A DNA stretch of 64,000 nt, taken from Halobacteriovorax vibrionivorans. GTDB taxonomy: Bacteria > Bdellovibrionota > Bacteriovoracia > Bacteriovoracales > Bacteriovoracaceae. This document shows positions 45,562 through 53,820 of this stretch, piece by piece; position 1 is the first letter of the stretch, and each line of letters opens with the position of its first letter. The position numbers were made by a program, and so were the translations under genes. The notes below the pieces were generated by a model. The model was not told where the DNA came from. It made no database searches and worked only from the letters and a program-made list of their open reading frames with translations. The stretch is from assembly GCF_003346865.1 (NCBI RefSeq), contig NZ_QDKL01000003.1, positions 248,001 through 312,000 on the forward strand, read 5' to 3'.

Positions 45562-45590
45562 TTTATACGATGTGATTTTGGAAGTTACAA
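45562..45590 (-). promoter_or_regulatory. Promoter of the minus-strand small RNA
   Basis: TTGTAA (45590-45585), a 17-bp spacer and TATAAA (45567-45562) on the minus strand. The predicted start is 6-8 nt downstream, a few bases before the closing stem of the RNA. Confidence 0.55.
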
Positions 45591-45740
45591 CCTATCATTT
45601 TTGCACGTGTAAATATTACAAAGGGGTCTTGAACTGTTAAGCCTTGTTATTAACAAAGCTTAATTCAGATATAAGTGGCCCTTATAGATACGAAAGAAAT
45701 TAAATAAAATACTAACTAAAAAGACAAGAAAGAAGTAACT

Positions 45741-47333
45741 ATGGAAGATTTAAAAAGAGCAACATTTGCAATCATCTCTCACCCGGATGCCGGTAAGACA
45801 ACAATGACAGAAAAGCTATTATGGTTTGGTCAAGTTGTAAGAAGCGCAGGGATGGTAAAAAGTAAGCAAGGTAATTATGCTAAATCTGACTGGATGGAGA
45901 TGGAAAAAGAGCGTGGAATCTCTATTACTTCTTCAGTTATGTCATTCCCATATAATGAAAGGGCCATGCACCTACTCGATACTCCTGGTCACAAGGACTT
46001 CTCAGAAGATACTTATCGAACTCTTACAGCTGTTGAAAGTGTTCTTATGATGATTGATTCAGCAAAAGGGGTTGAAGCACAGACAAAGAAGCTAATGGAA
46101 GTCTGTCGAATGAGAGACACTCCTATTGTATCTTTTTGTAATAAGTTTGATCGTGATGCTCTTGACCCGTTTGAACTAATCGACGATGTGGAGAAAACAT
46201 GCTCAATTCAATGTGTTCCAATGACTTGGCCAATCGGCTCAGGTGTTGAGTTTAAAGGTGTATACGATCTTCGCAATAAAACTATTATGAGTTTTAAAGA
46301 TGCTAAAGATCCGTTTAGCCCAAATATTATCGATGCAAGCGATTTAAAAGCGGATCATATTAAAGAATTTGTAGGTGAAACTCTTCTTGAAAAACTTGAA
46401 GAAGACCTAATGATGATTGAAGAGTTAATGCCAGAATTTAACGAAGAAGAATTTCTAGCAGGTATCATGACTCCAATGTATTTTGGATCTGCCCTTAATA
46501 ACTTTGGTGTTAAAGAAGTTCTTGATACTTTTTCAAAATTTGCTCCAGGTCCTGGAGAGCGTGAAGTTCTTAAGGCCCCATTTGAAAAAGAAGAAACACG
46601 TATGGTTGATCCAAGTGAAAAGAAGTTCACTGGATTTGTCTTTAAGATTCAAGCAAATATGGATAAGAAGCACCGTGATCGTGTTGCATTCATTAGAGTA
46701 TGCTCTGGGCGATTCACAAGAGGACAAAAAGTTACTCTTGCAAGAACTGGCAAAGAGATAAAGATTGCAACTCCTCTTATGTTTCAAGCACAAGATAGAG
46801 AGATCACAGAGTATGCCATTCCTGGAGATATAATTGGAATCCACGACTCTGGAAAATTACAGATTGGTGATACATTCACTGAAGGTGAAATTATCCAATT
46901 TACAGGAATTCCAAGCTTTGCCCCAGAGATCTTTAAAAGAGTTTTATTAAAAGATCCAATGAAAGGAAAGCAGCTTGATAAGGGACTTCAACAACTTTCA
47001 GAAGAAGGCTCTGTTCAATTGTTTAAAAGACATAATTCAACTGAAAAGATTCTTGGTGCCGTAGGTGTTCTCCAATTTGAAGTTGTACAAAGAAGACTTG
47101 AGGATGAGTACAATGTAAAAGGAGAATATGAAGGTTTCCCTTATACAGGTATTCGCTGGGTTAAAATTCCAACAGAGAAGATGAAAGATGAATTTGTGTC
47201 GCGTTATTCTGCTAATATCGCCTACGATATAAAAGGACGTATATGCTTTATCTATCGCACGGAGTGGGATTTGAAGCTGGCCCAGGAAAAATTTGAAGAA
47301 GTGGAATTTTTCAAGACTAATGATTTTAAATAG
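45741..47333 (+). CDS. prfC: Peptide chain release factor 3
   Basis: A 530-residue translational GTPase that recycles RF1/RF2. The G-domain motifs are SHPDAGKTTMTEKLL (P-loop), LLDTPGHKDFSEDTYRTL (G3) and FCNKFDRD (G4). The RF3-specific FGQVVRSAGMVK and QLSEEGSVQLFKR blocks and the C-terminal FEVVQRRLEDEYNV are present. Length is normal. It stands alone, with its own upstream region. Confidence 0.96.
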   Translation: MEDLKRATFAIISHPDAGKTTMTEKLLWFGQVVRSAGMVKSKQGNYAKSDWMEMEKERGISITSSVMSFPYNERAMHLLDTPGHKDFSEDTYRTLTAVESVLMMIDSAKGVEAQTKKLMEVCRMRDTPIVSFCNKFDRDALDPFELIDDVEKTCSIQCVPMTWPIGSGVEFKGVYDLRNKTIMSFKDAKDPFSPNIIDASDLKADHIKEFVGETLLEKLEEDLMMIEELMPEFNEEEFLAGIMTPMYFGSALNNFGVKEVLDTFSKFAPGPGEREVLKAPFEKEETRMVDPSEKKFTGFVFKIQANMDKKHRDRVAFIRVCSGRFTRGQKVTLARTGKEIKIATPLMFQAQDREITEYAIPGDIIGIHDSGKLQIGDTFTEGEIIQFTGIPSFAPEIFKRVLLKDPMKGKQLDKGLQQLSEEGSVQLFKRHNSTEKILGAVGVLQFEVVQRRLEDEYNVKGEYEGFPYTGIRWVKIPTEKMKDEFVSRYSANIAYDIKGRICFIYRTEWDLKLAQEKFEEVEFFKTNDFK

Positions 47334-47426
47334 TTAACTAAACTAAACTAAATATGTCTTGTAAATCAAATAAAAATTAACTATTATTATCTTCACCTTA
47401 TTGAACAAAAAACAAGGTTAAGAGTA

Positions 47427-47780
47427 TTGAAATTTTTATTTGTAGAAGATGAAGTAGAGTTAGTCGAATTATATCAATATATGTTTGATCGAATCGGCCT
47501 AGACTATGAAGTCGCCTATAATGGCGAAGAAGCACTTGAAAAAGTAAAGAATGGTCAATTCGACTTTATTTTCTCTGATATTCGTATGCCTAAAATGAAT
47601 GGAATTGATTTTCTAAAGAATCTTATTTCAGAAGGTCTCAATTTCAAGAAGTTTGTTTTCGTTACGGCCCATCAAGAAGTCTCACTAGATGAGGTTAAGG
47701 AGATGGGAGCACACGACATACTCTATAAACCAATAAGACATCAAGTTTTCATGGATTATATTCAAGATTTACAAGCATAA
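47427..47780 (+). CDS. Single-domain response regulator (REC only)
   Basis: A 117-residue receiver domain without output domain. FLFVEDEVELVELY gives the acidic pocket, FIFSDIRMPKMNG the phosphoacceptor Asp, VFVTAHQ the switch Thr and ILYKPIRH the conserved Lys. The start is TTG at 47427; no in-frame ATG is available at the correct position, and AAGAG lies close upstream. CheY-like proteins of this size act by protein contact. The stop runs into a terminator. Confidence 0.9.
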   Translation: MKFLFVEDEVELVELYQYMFDRIGLDYEVAYNGEEALEKVKNGQFDFIFSDIRMPKMNGIDFLKNLISEGLNFKKFVFVTAHQEVSLDEVKEMGAHDILYKPIRHQVFMDYIQDLQA

Positions 47781-47808
47781 AAAAGGGCCCTGCACGGGCC
47801 CTTTTTAT
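47781..47808. terminator. Bidirectional intrinsic terminator
   Basis: AAAAGGGCCC pairs with GGGCCCTTTTT around TGCAC. It lies between the convergent REC gene and the gene at 47809-50898. Confidence 0.9.
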
Positions 47809-50800
47809 TTATAGAATTTCATTGATTAATTCGTCACAACTATTGGTTCGAACAAACTCTCCAGGTAGCTCACGAGCTGGTACAATTTCTTGTCTCATTT
47901 CTTGAGCGGCCATAGCAGCTCTAATACGATGATCATTATTCATTGTATTTAGCTCATCTGCTGGACCTGGTGTCCACTGACGGCCAGTAGAGTTTAAAGC
48001 ATTCTCTTCACTTCTAGCATCAACGGCCTGTCCCCAACCTCGTTGATGTGGATGAATCGCCATTTTCTCTTCAATATCTCTAAAGAAGACCTTCTGACTT
48101 TCAATTTGTGAAGTTGATAATCCTTCCATTGCAGCAGTTCTAAATTGATTTACATCAAGACCTAAGTCATCACAAAGTTTCTTTAAGTCATCTTCAACAG
48201 TTGCTGGAGATTTTACATAATCTAAGTGAGTTGTATTATCAACTTCGCCATCTAAAGGCTCAGTTGAATTAATTGCCTTATCAAGCATTGCACGAACTAG
48301 CTTAATTTGCATTGCTGATTCAGCAGCATCTCTTGGCGCATTAAACATTCTAAACTCAGCTTTTCTAATTTTCGGGTCAACTCTAAATGTTCTTCTCCAG
48401 TCTGTTGTCGGATTTGAAATATCGAAATCATCTGTTACAAACTCTTCAGGAATTACATCTTGGTAATAAGCTGAAACATCAAGTTGTAGGTAACGTGTCT
48501 TACGTCCAAAACGAGTGTTAAAGTATCTTTCATTATAAAGCAGTTTTTTAAGCTCTTCCTCTGTTCCGTTAAAGTCTTTTAGCGCATTCTTAAGGGTATC
48601 ACTAATCTCTATTTGTTCAGAAGTGTGAGTACGATTAATATGCTGGAACATAAGTGAAATAATCCCTCTGTGCTCATGGAAGATCGTTAAAAATCTTGCA
48701 AGGGCCTTAGGGTTATCATCAAATGCAGCTAGGTCAATATTCACGTGACCACCACCGGCCATAATAGACGGTAGAACATTATTTTTCTCAAATGCTTTAT
48801 AAACTGCACTTACTTCTTCAATTGTTGGTGTGAACTTTGGTGTAATAAGCTCTATCGTTCCACCACGTGGAGAATCTGCGATGATTTCACCTTCAGGAGT
48901 ATACGAACGTCCAATACCGTCCCACTCAACTTGCCACTTACGACCTTTCGAGTCGCGAATAGCATAGGCTACATCTAAACCGTGGCCGTGCCCATCAACC
49001 TCTAGCTTAACAGGTGGCTCACCTTCTTCACCGCCAATCTGATCGTAAAGGTCCTTAGCAACTCTCTTAATAATTGCTTCTCTTTCTTGTGAAGATAGAT
49101 CAATAATCGTTTGTACCCATGCACGTTTTCCATCTTCAAGTCTCTCTTTAGAAGTGATTGACTTAAGTCTTAATGGGAATTTACCTGAATATTCAATTCC
49201 TAGATCGATATCATTAACGTCAACTGGATTATTAACTCGGTTAGGAGCATCAACTTTGGCCTTAAAGTCCATTGTTAATTCGTTATAGTCCATATCTTTA
49301 GGACGCATATAGTTTTCAAGATCATCAATAAGCTTAGAAGCAGAAACCCATGTACGATTCATTTCACGAATTTCATTTTTCAATTGCGAAGGATCCATAT
49401 CTGGGTCCATTAGAGCAACCTTTTGCGTATAATCCTTAACTAAGTTTTTAATAATCTCTCTTTTTGTATCACCGATGAAAGCAACACCTGGCTCAGTCCA
49501 TCCCCAATACATGACTCGATAAGAGTCTTTTATTCCGGCCTTATTCATATTATCAAGGGCCTGCTTAACAACGTCTTGTTCAATTCCAAAACGCTCTGAA
49601 ATACTCTGTGCAGTCTGAAACGATGAACTATTTAAATTATAATCAGCAATGTCTGCAATTCCACTAAAGTCATTAGCTGCAATTCTAGCGGCAAGTGTTG
49701 TTTGATAAAAACGAGCTGGTGCAAGATTCTTTGTCCCCGCTCTAAATTCAATACCTAGTCCGCCAGTATTTCTAACCCATGGTTTCCACTGATCATCAGG
49801 TCTAATTACACCGCGGCCACCATGATAGAGATTACTTAAGTTTGCTTCAGATTGAACACTTTTATAATTCGCAAATTCAATTCCAGAATTCCCTTTAATT
49901 CCGTTAAGAACAATATAAGACTGGACCATACGATAGAATTCAGAAAGTTTTCCTGTTTCTAATTCAGGGTGTTTTGCAAATACAATACGTTGGTGACCAG
50001 GAGCTTGGAATAATTTTATTTTTTTCTCTAATGTTTGAGGGTCACGAATAACCTGTGCTAGTGACTCTCTAAACCAAGCGACCATTTCCTCAAACTCACC
50101 ATATGTGTTTTGAGCGTGGAAGTTGATTTCCCAACCACCACCTTGTCCACCACCATGTGCGTGGGCATCATTAATAAATTTTTCCGCCTTTCCAAAAACA
50201 GAAGTCCACTGAGAATAATCATATCTTTGTTTAAGAAATTTATCTGGAAGGCCAGGTAGATTTCCATTAAACATTTTCATTCTTACAGTAGGTTTAATAA
50301 ATGAAAGAGGCTTATCCCCCATTTGATCAAAGAGGTTATTAAAAACTGTTTTTAGAGTATCTAAATTTGCCTCTTCAATATTTGTTGCCTTAAGTTCTGT
50401 AAGATCAAGTACCTTAGGGTTCCCCTCTAAATCTACAACATCTGAAGCAAGATCGATTTTCTTTCCTGTAAACATATCTTTATATGTACGATAACCATTA
50501 GCATCTTTGGCGTAATTAGAAAGAAAGTCACGATAGAACTCTTCTTGCTTTTCAGCACTTAAATTTCCAATTTTTGTTTTAATATAAGAAGTTGGTGGCG
50601 TCATTACACGTGTAAGTAAACTTGAAGATGCCTCTTTTTCTGCACCAAAAGTTACCCCACCAAGCATTCCAGGAAGAGTCTGACCATCGACAAGTGCTGC
50701 TTTTGCGCTATAGCTTGCCCCAGAATACTGGAGGTCTGCCCAGGCCTCATAGGCCGTTTTATAGTTACCATCTGATGATGGCGTACGATAATCACTATTT

Positions 50801-50898
50801 TTTACGTGGGAAATACCAAACCAAGCAGCAGTTCCAATCGCAACAGTTCCAAGAACTGGCAAATAGAGATCTTTAAATTTTTTGTTTGTTTTACTCAT
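47809..50898 (-). CDS. Membrane-anchored protein with two amidoligase-like modules
   Basis: A 1029-residue protein. The Lys-rich N-terminus and helix LPVLGTVAIGTAAWFGI (about 13-30) predict an inner-membrane anchor with the rest in the periplasm. The second module (about 565-875) has the amidoligase_2/glutamine-synthetase-like pattern: DLGIEYSG, VEWDGIG, GGTIELITPKFTPTIEE, MAGGGHVNIDL and KAEFRMFNAPRDAAES. A more divergent first module (about 80-400) shows TFGAEKEA, GGGWEINFHAQ and GLGIEFRAGTKN. These enzymes form amide bonds using ATP. The family call is inference from motif order. The secreted gene at 50934 lies 35 bp upstream on the same strand. Confidence 0.6.
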   Translation of the reverse strand: MSKTNKKFKDLYLPVLGTVAIGTAAWFGISHVKNSDYRTPSSDGNYKTAYEAWADLQYSGASYSAKAALVDGQTLPGMLGGVTFGAEKEASSSLLTRVMTPPTSYIKTKIGNLSAEKQEEFYRDFLSNYAKDANGYRTYKDMFTGKKIDLASDVVDLEGNPKVLDLTELKATNIEEANLDTLKTVFNNLFDQMGDKPLSFIKPTVRMKMFNGNLPGLPDKFLKQRYDYSQWTSVFGKAEKFINDAHAHGGGQGGGWEINFHAQNTYGEFEEMVAWFRESLAQVIRDPQTLEKKIKLFQAPGHQRIVFAKHPELETGKLSEFYRMVQSYIVLNGIKGNSGIEFANYKSVQSEANLSNLYHGGRGVIRPDDQWKPWVRNTGGLGIEFRAGTKNLAPARFYQTTLAARIAANDFSGIADIADYNLNSSSFQTAQSISERFGIEQDVVKQALDNMNKAGIKDSYRVMYWGWTEPGVAFIGDTKREIIKNLVKDYTQKVALMDPDMDPSQLKNEIREMNRTWVSASKLIDDLENYMRPKDMDYNELTMDFKAKVDAPNRVNNPVDVNDIDLGIEYSGKFPLRLKSITSKERLEDGKRAWVQTIIDLSSQEREAIIKRVAKDLYDQIGGEEGEPPVKLEVDGHGHGLDVAYAIRDSKGRKWQVEWDGIGRSYTPEGEIIADSPRGGTIELITPKFTPTIEEVSAVYKAFEKNNVLPSIMAGGGHVNIDLAAFDDNPKALARFLTIFHEHRGIISLMFQHINRTHTSEQIEISDTLKNALKDFNGTEEELKKLLYNERYFNTRFGRKTRYLQLDVSAYYQDVIPEEFVTDDFDISNPTTDWRRTFRVDPKIRKAEFRMFNAPRDAAESAMQIKLVRAMLDKAINSTEPLDGEVDNTTHLDYVKSPATVEDDLKKLCDDLGLDVNQFRTAAMEGLSTSQIESQKVFFRDIEEKMAIHPHQRGWGQAVDARSEENALNSTGRQWTPGPADELNTMNNDHRIRAAMAAQEMRQEIVPARELPGEFVRTNSCDELINEIL

Positions 50899-50933
50899 AG
50901 GTCATACCTTTTTGTATATTTAATAAAAATTAA

Positions 50934-51866
50934 TTACTTAAAAAAACATTTCTTAGACTTAAGCTCTTCTATACTTGAAAGAGTCTCAGGAGTCTTATCA
51001 CTCACCTTGTACAGTTCTTTAAAGAACGCATCTTCCCTTTGTGAAACAGGCTTATTGGCCGCTTCATCAATGGCCTTTGCAAGCTTTGCAGCTCTTTCAG
51101 GTGAAAACTTTCCATCAATAATCTTCCAAAATGAATTTTTAGCTCTTGGCCCGACCATTGTTACTTCTCTAGAATTACCTTTGCTAAATTTTGCAACGGC
51201 ATTAAAGAATTCACGATACTCCTTCTTAGCTCTTTGCTCAGAGAAGCTTAAGAAAATTGCATATGATCTTCTTTCACTACTATTTAGATAGCGAGAAGCA
51301 TCTTTGATATTATTGTTTCGTGATAATCTAGAAATGTATCTTGTAACTCCGGCAGGAGTTTTAGGTACTCTTTGAACAACTCTCATTAAGTTTGAATCAG
51401 CAACTTTCACAAGATTGTTACTAAAACCTAATGTTGCGAGTTCATCTGCTTTACAATACGAACAGTTAAGAACTTTTGCAGATTGCTCACCATATACTGA
51501 AGCAATATAAGCGAGATCATTTACAACATCTCTAAAAGTCTCACCTTCTACATCTTTATGAGACATCTTCAATGCTGCCATAACACGACCAATCTTTGCT
51601 TGGTCTTCTCTATTTGCACGATTTTTAATATCGGCCAGTGCGGTACTTAAGTCAGGATAACCATGCTTTAAGGAAACAACACTTGTACGAATAGAATCCT
51701 TTAATGTCGTTACCGATGCCCCTGAAACACCTTCTTTTACAATTTTTGATTTAATTGAAATAGGCTTTAAAAGCATTTCACCTAAAGTAAAAACACTGGC
51801 ATTGGCCGATAACGTTATTGCAACTGAAGCGCAGAAAAGTAGCGCACTTTTGCCAAATAATTTCAT
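50934..51866 (-). CDS. Secreted protein of unknown function
   Basis: A 310-residue exported protein with signal peptide MKLFGKSALLFCASVAITLSANA. The mature part is mostly helical and basic, contains CSYCK (about residue 140) and ends KCFFK. No family recognised. The start at 51866 is set by GAGGAGAG just upstream. It precedes the amidoligase-like gene by 35 bp in the same direction, so the two are probably one operon and may act together in the envelope. Confidence 0.72.
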   Translation of the reverse strand: MKLFGKSALLFCASVAITLSANASVFTLGEMLLKPISIKSKIVKEGVSGASVTTLKDSIRTSVVSLKHGYPDLSTALADIKNRANREDQAKIGRVMAALKMSHKDVEGETFRDVVNDLAYIASVYGEQSAKVLNCSYCKADELATLGFSNNLVKVADSNLMRVVQRVPKTPAGVTRYISRLSRNNNIKDASRYLNSSERRSYAIFLSFSEQRAKKEYREFFNAVAKFSKGNSREVTMVGPRAKNSFWKIIDGKFSPERAAKLAKAIDEAANKPVSQREDAFFKELYKVSDKTPETLSSIEELKSKKCFFK

Positions 51867-52018
51867 TAATCTCTCCTCACTTATCAATAAATTTGATAAA
51901 TAGCTAAAATATCATTCAACTTAACGGGTGAATTAACTGATAACTTGAGTCCAGTAATTGCTTTTTTTTCAAATTAGAGCATAATTTACGTAAATCTGAT
52001 TAGTTACCAAGGACAGAA

Positions 52019-52963
52019 ATGAGTGCAATACATGGTCGAATAAAAAAACTCTATCGACATAAGAAAAAGTGGGCCAGAAAAAATCAAATCGATTCCTATC
52101 GACTCTACGATCGAGATATTCCTGACTTCCCATTTATTGTCGATTGTCATGGCCCATATTGCGTGATTTATCGAAGAGAGATTGATCGAATTGATGAGAA
52201 GAAAAATCATCTCCCACTACTCATTGATGCCTTAATCAATGAATGTGAGTACAGTGAAAAGAATATCGTTATCAAAGAAAGAAAAGTTCAAGACGAAACT
52301 TTTCAATACACAAAAGAGAGCACACACCAAGATCTTGTCTTTAACTCAAAAGAAGGTGAAATTCAGTTTAAGTTAATTCTTAATCGCTATATTGATACTG
52401 GTCTCTTTTTAGATCATAGGCCCCTTAGACAGAAACTAGCAAATGAACAGCTAGAAGATAAAAATGTCTTAAATCTATTTTGCTATACAGGAAGCCTCTC
52501 TGTTGCCTCTGCCCACGCTGGTGCAATCGTTACCAGCGTTGACATGTCTAACACCTATCTTAATTGGGCAGAAGATAATTTTAAATTAAATGATATCGAT
52601 CCGAACAAGCACAAATTTATAAGAGAAGATGTCTTAAAGTATTTAGCACATAACGCTCAAAAGGTTTTAAAAGAAGAAGAAAAATACGATCTCATCATCC
52701 TCGATCCTCCATCAATGTCTAAATCAAAGAAAATGGAGAAGCTCTTTGATATTCAAAGTGATCATGTTGAACTTATAAATAATTGTGCAAAGCTTTTAAA
52801 GAAAGATGGGACTCTCTATTTTTCAAATAATTTACGCAGCTTTAAGCTTGATGAGAGTGTTCAAGAATCATTTGACGTCAAAGACCTCACCAAATGGAGT
52901 ATTCCACAAGACTTTCACGATGCAAAAATACACAAGCTGTATAAAATAAATTTGCACTGCTAG
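52019..52963 (+). CDS. rlmK: 23S rRNA (guanine-N7) methyltransferase, RlmK-type
   Basis: A 314-residue SAM-dependent methyltransferase matching the C-terminal half of E. coli RlmKL, which makes m7G2069. The N-terminal block KKWARKNQIDSYRLYDRDIP, then DTGLFLDHRPLRQKLAN, the SAM loop VLNLFCYTGSLSVASAHAGA and the catalytic LIILDPPSMS are clear. The RlmL half is absent here, so this is a standalone form. AAGGACAG precedes the ATG. Confidence 0.9.
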   Translation: MSAIHGRIKKLYRHKKKWARKNQIDSYRLYDRDIPDFPFIVDCHGPYCVIYRREIDRIDEKKNHLPLLIDALINECEYSEKNIVIKERKVQDETFQYTKESTHQDLVFNSKEGEIQFKLILNRYIDTGLFLDHRPLRQKLANEQLEDKNVLNLFCYTGSLSVASAHAGAIVTSVDMSNTYLNWAEDNFKLNDIDPNKHKFIREDVLKYLAHNAQKVLKEEEKYDLIILDPPSMSKSKKMEKLFDIQSDHVELINNCAKLLKKDGTLYFSNNLRSFKLDESVQESFDVKDLTKWSIPQDFHDAKIHKLYKINLHC

Positions 52964-52979
52964 ATTTTGTCCATATAAT
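52952..52979 (+). promoter_or_regulatory. Promoter of the amidase gene (probable leaderless mRNA)
   Basis: TTGCAC (52952-52957), a 16-bp spacer and TATAAT (52974-52979) form a strong promoter. Only 8 nt separate the -10 box from the ATG at 52988, so the transcript would begin at the start codon or one or two bases before it. The promoter overlaps the end of rlmK. Confidence 0.7.
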
Positions 52980-52987
52980 GGTAATAC

Positions 52988-53749
52988 ATGAGTTTAAAAC
53001 TTCTCTTTCAATTGATTACAACATTAATTATTTGCACCAATATAATGGCAGCAACGGTCTTAATAGACCCAGGACATGGGGGTGAAGACTGTGGAGCCAA
53101 AGCAAAAGTGTGGAAGAAGAAAAAGCTAAAGGTAGTTTGCGAAAAAGATATCGCACTAAAAATTGCAAAAAAACTCAAAAAGTTTATCAATGAAACAAAA
53201 AGGCATCGAGCCTATTTAACAAGAACTCTCGACACAACAATCACCCTACAAAAAAGGGCCGATATGGCCGACATAATAAAGGCCGATATTTTCATTTCAA
53301 TTCACTTAAATGCAGCAACAGATAAGAGCTCAAATGGCTTTGAAACTTATTATTTAAATAATCATAAGGATGCGGCAATAACAAAGATTGAAAATGTCGA
53401 AAACCGAGATCTTCACGGCAAAGAAGTTGTTATCAATAATATTCTTACAGACCTTGTTGTTGAAAGAGTTGCTCCAGAATCAAAAAAGCTTGGAGAAAAT
53501 GTTCACGGAGAACTAAGTAAACTCTTAACAAAGAATTATAAAATGAAAGACCGAGGCTTAAAACCAGGTCTCTTCTATGTTTTGGCCCTTTCAAAAAGAC
53601 CTTCAATTCTCTTGGAGGCTGGTTTTTTAACAAATAACTCTGAAGCTAGTTTGGTATTGGATAACTGGTTTCACCACCTTTATGCAAAGTACGCTGCAAA
53701 AGGTATTATTAGCTACTTAGACTCCATATCAGGCCCTAACCTCTTTTAA
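52988..53749 (+). CDS. N-acetylmuramoyl-L-alanine amidase (Amidase_3)
   Basis: A 253-residue exported peptidoglycan hydrolase. A signal peptide ends near NIMAA. The zinc enzyme domain shows VLIDPGHGGEDCGA (first His), EKDIALKIAKKL (Glu), FISIHLNAATD (second His) and SILLEAGFLTN (catalytic Glu). It lacks the AMIN domain of AmiC, so it is a minimal form. It cuts the bond between MurNAc and the stem peptide. The promoter overlaps the end of rlmK. Confidence 0.93.
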   Translation: MSLKLLFQLITTLIICTNIMAATVLIDPGHGGEDCGAKAKVWKKKKLKVVCEKDIALKIAKKLKKFINETKRHRAYLTRTLDTTITLQKRADMADIIKADIFISIHLNAATDKSSNGFETYYLNNHKDAAITKIENVENRDLHGKEVVINNILTDLVVERVAPESKKLGENVHGELSKLLTKNYKMKDRGLKPGLFYVLALSKRPSILLEAGFLTNNSEASLVLDNWFHHLYAKYAAKGIISYLDSISGPNLF

Positions 53750-53820
53750 TTTATTTTTCTCAAAAAAACTTTCGTTAAATACTCAAGTATTACCCATACA
53801 TAGCCGAAAAGTTTAACGAA

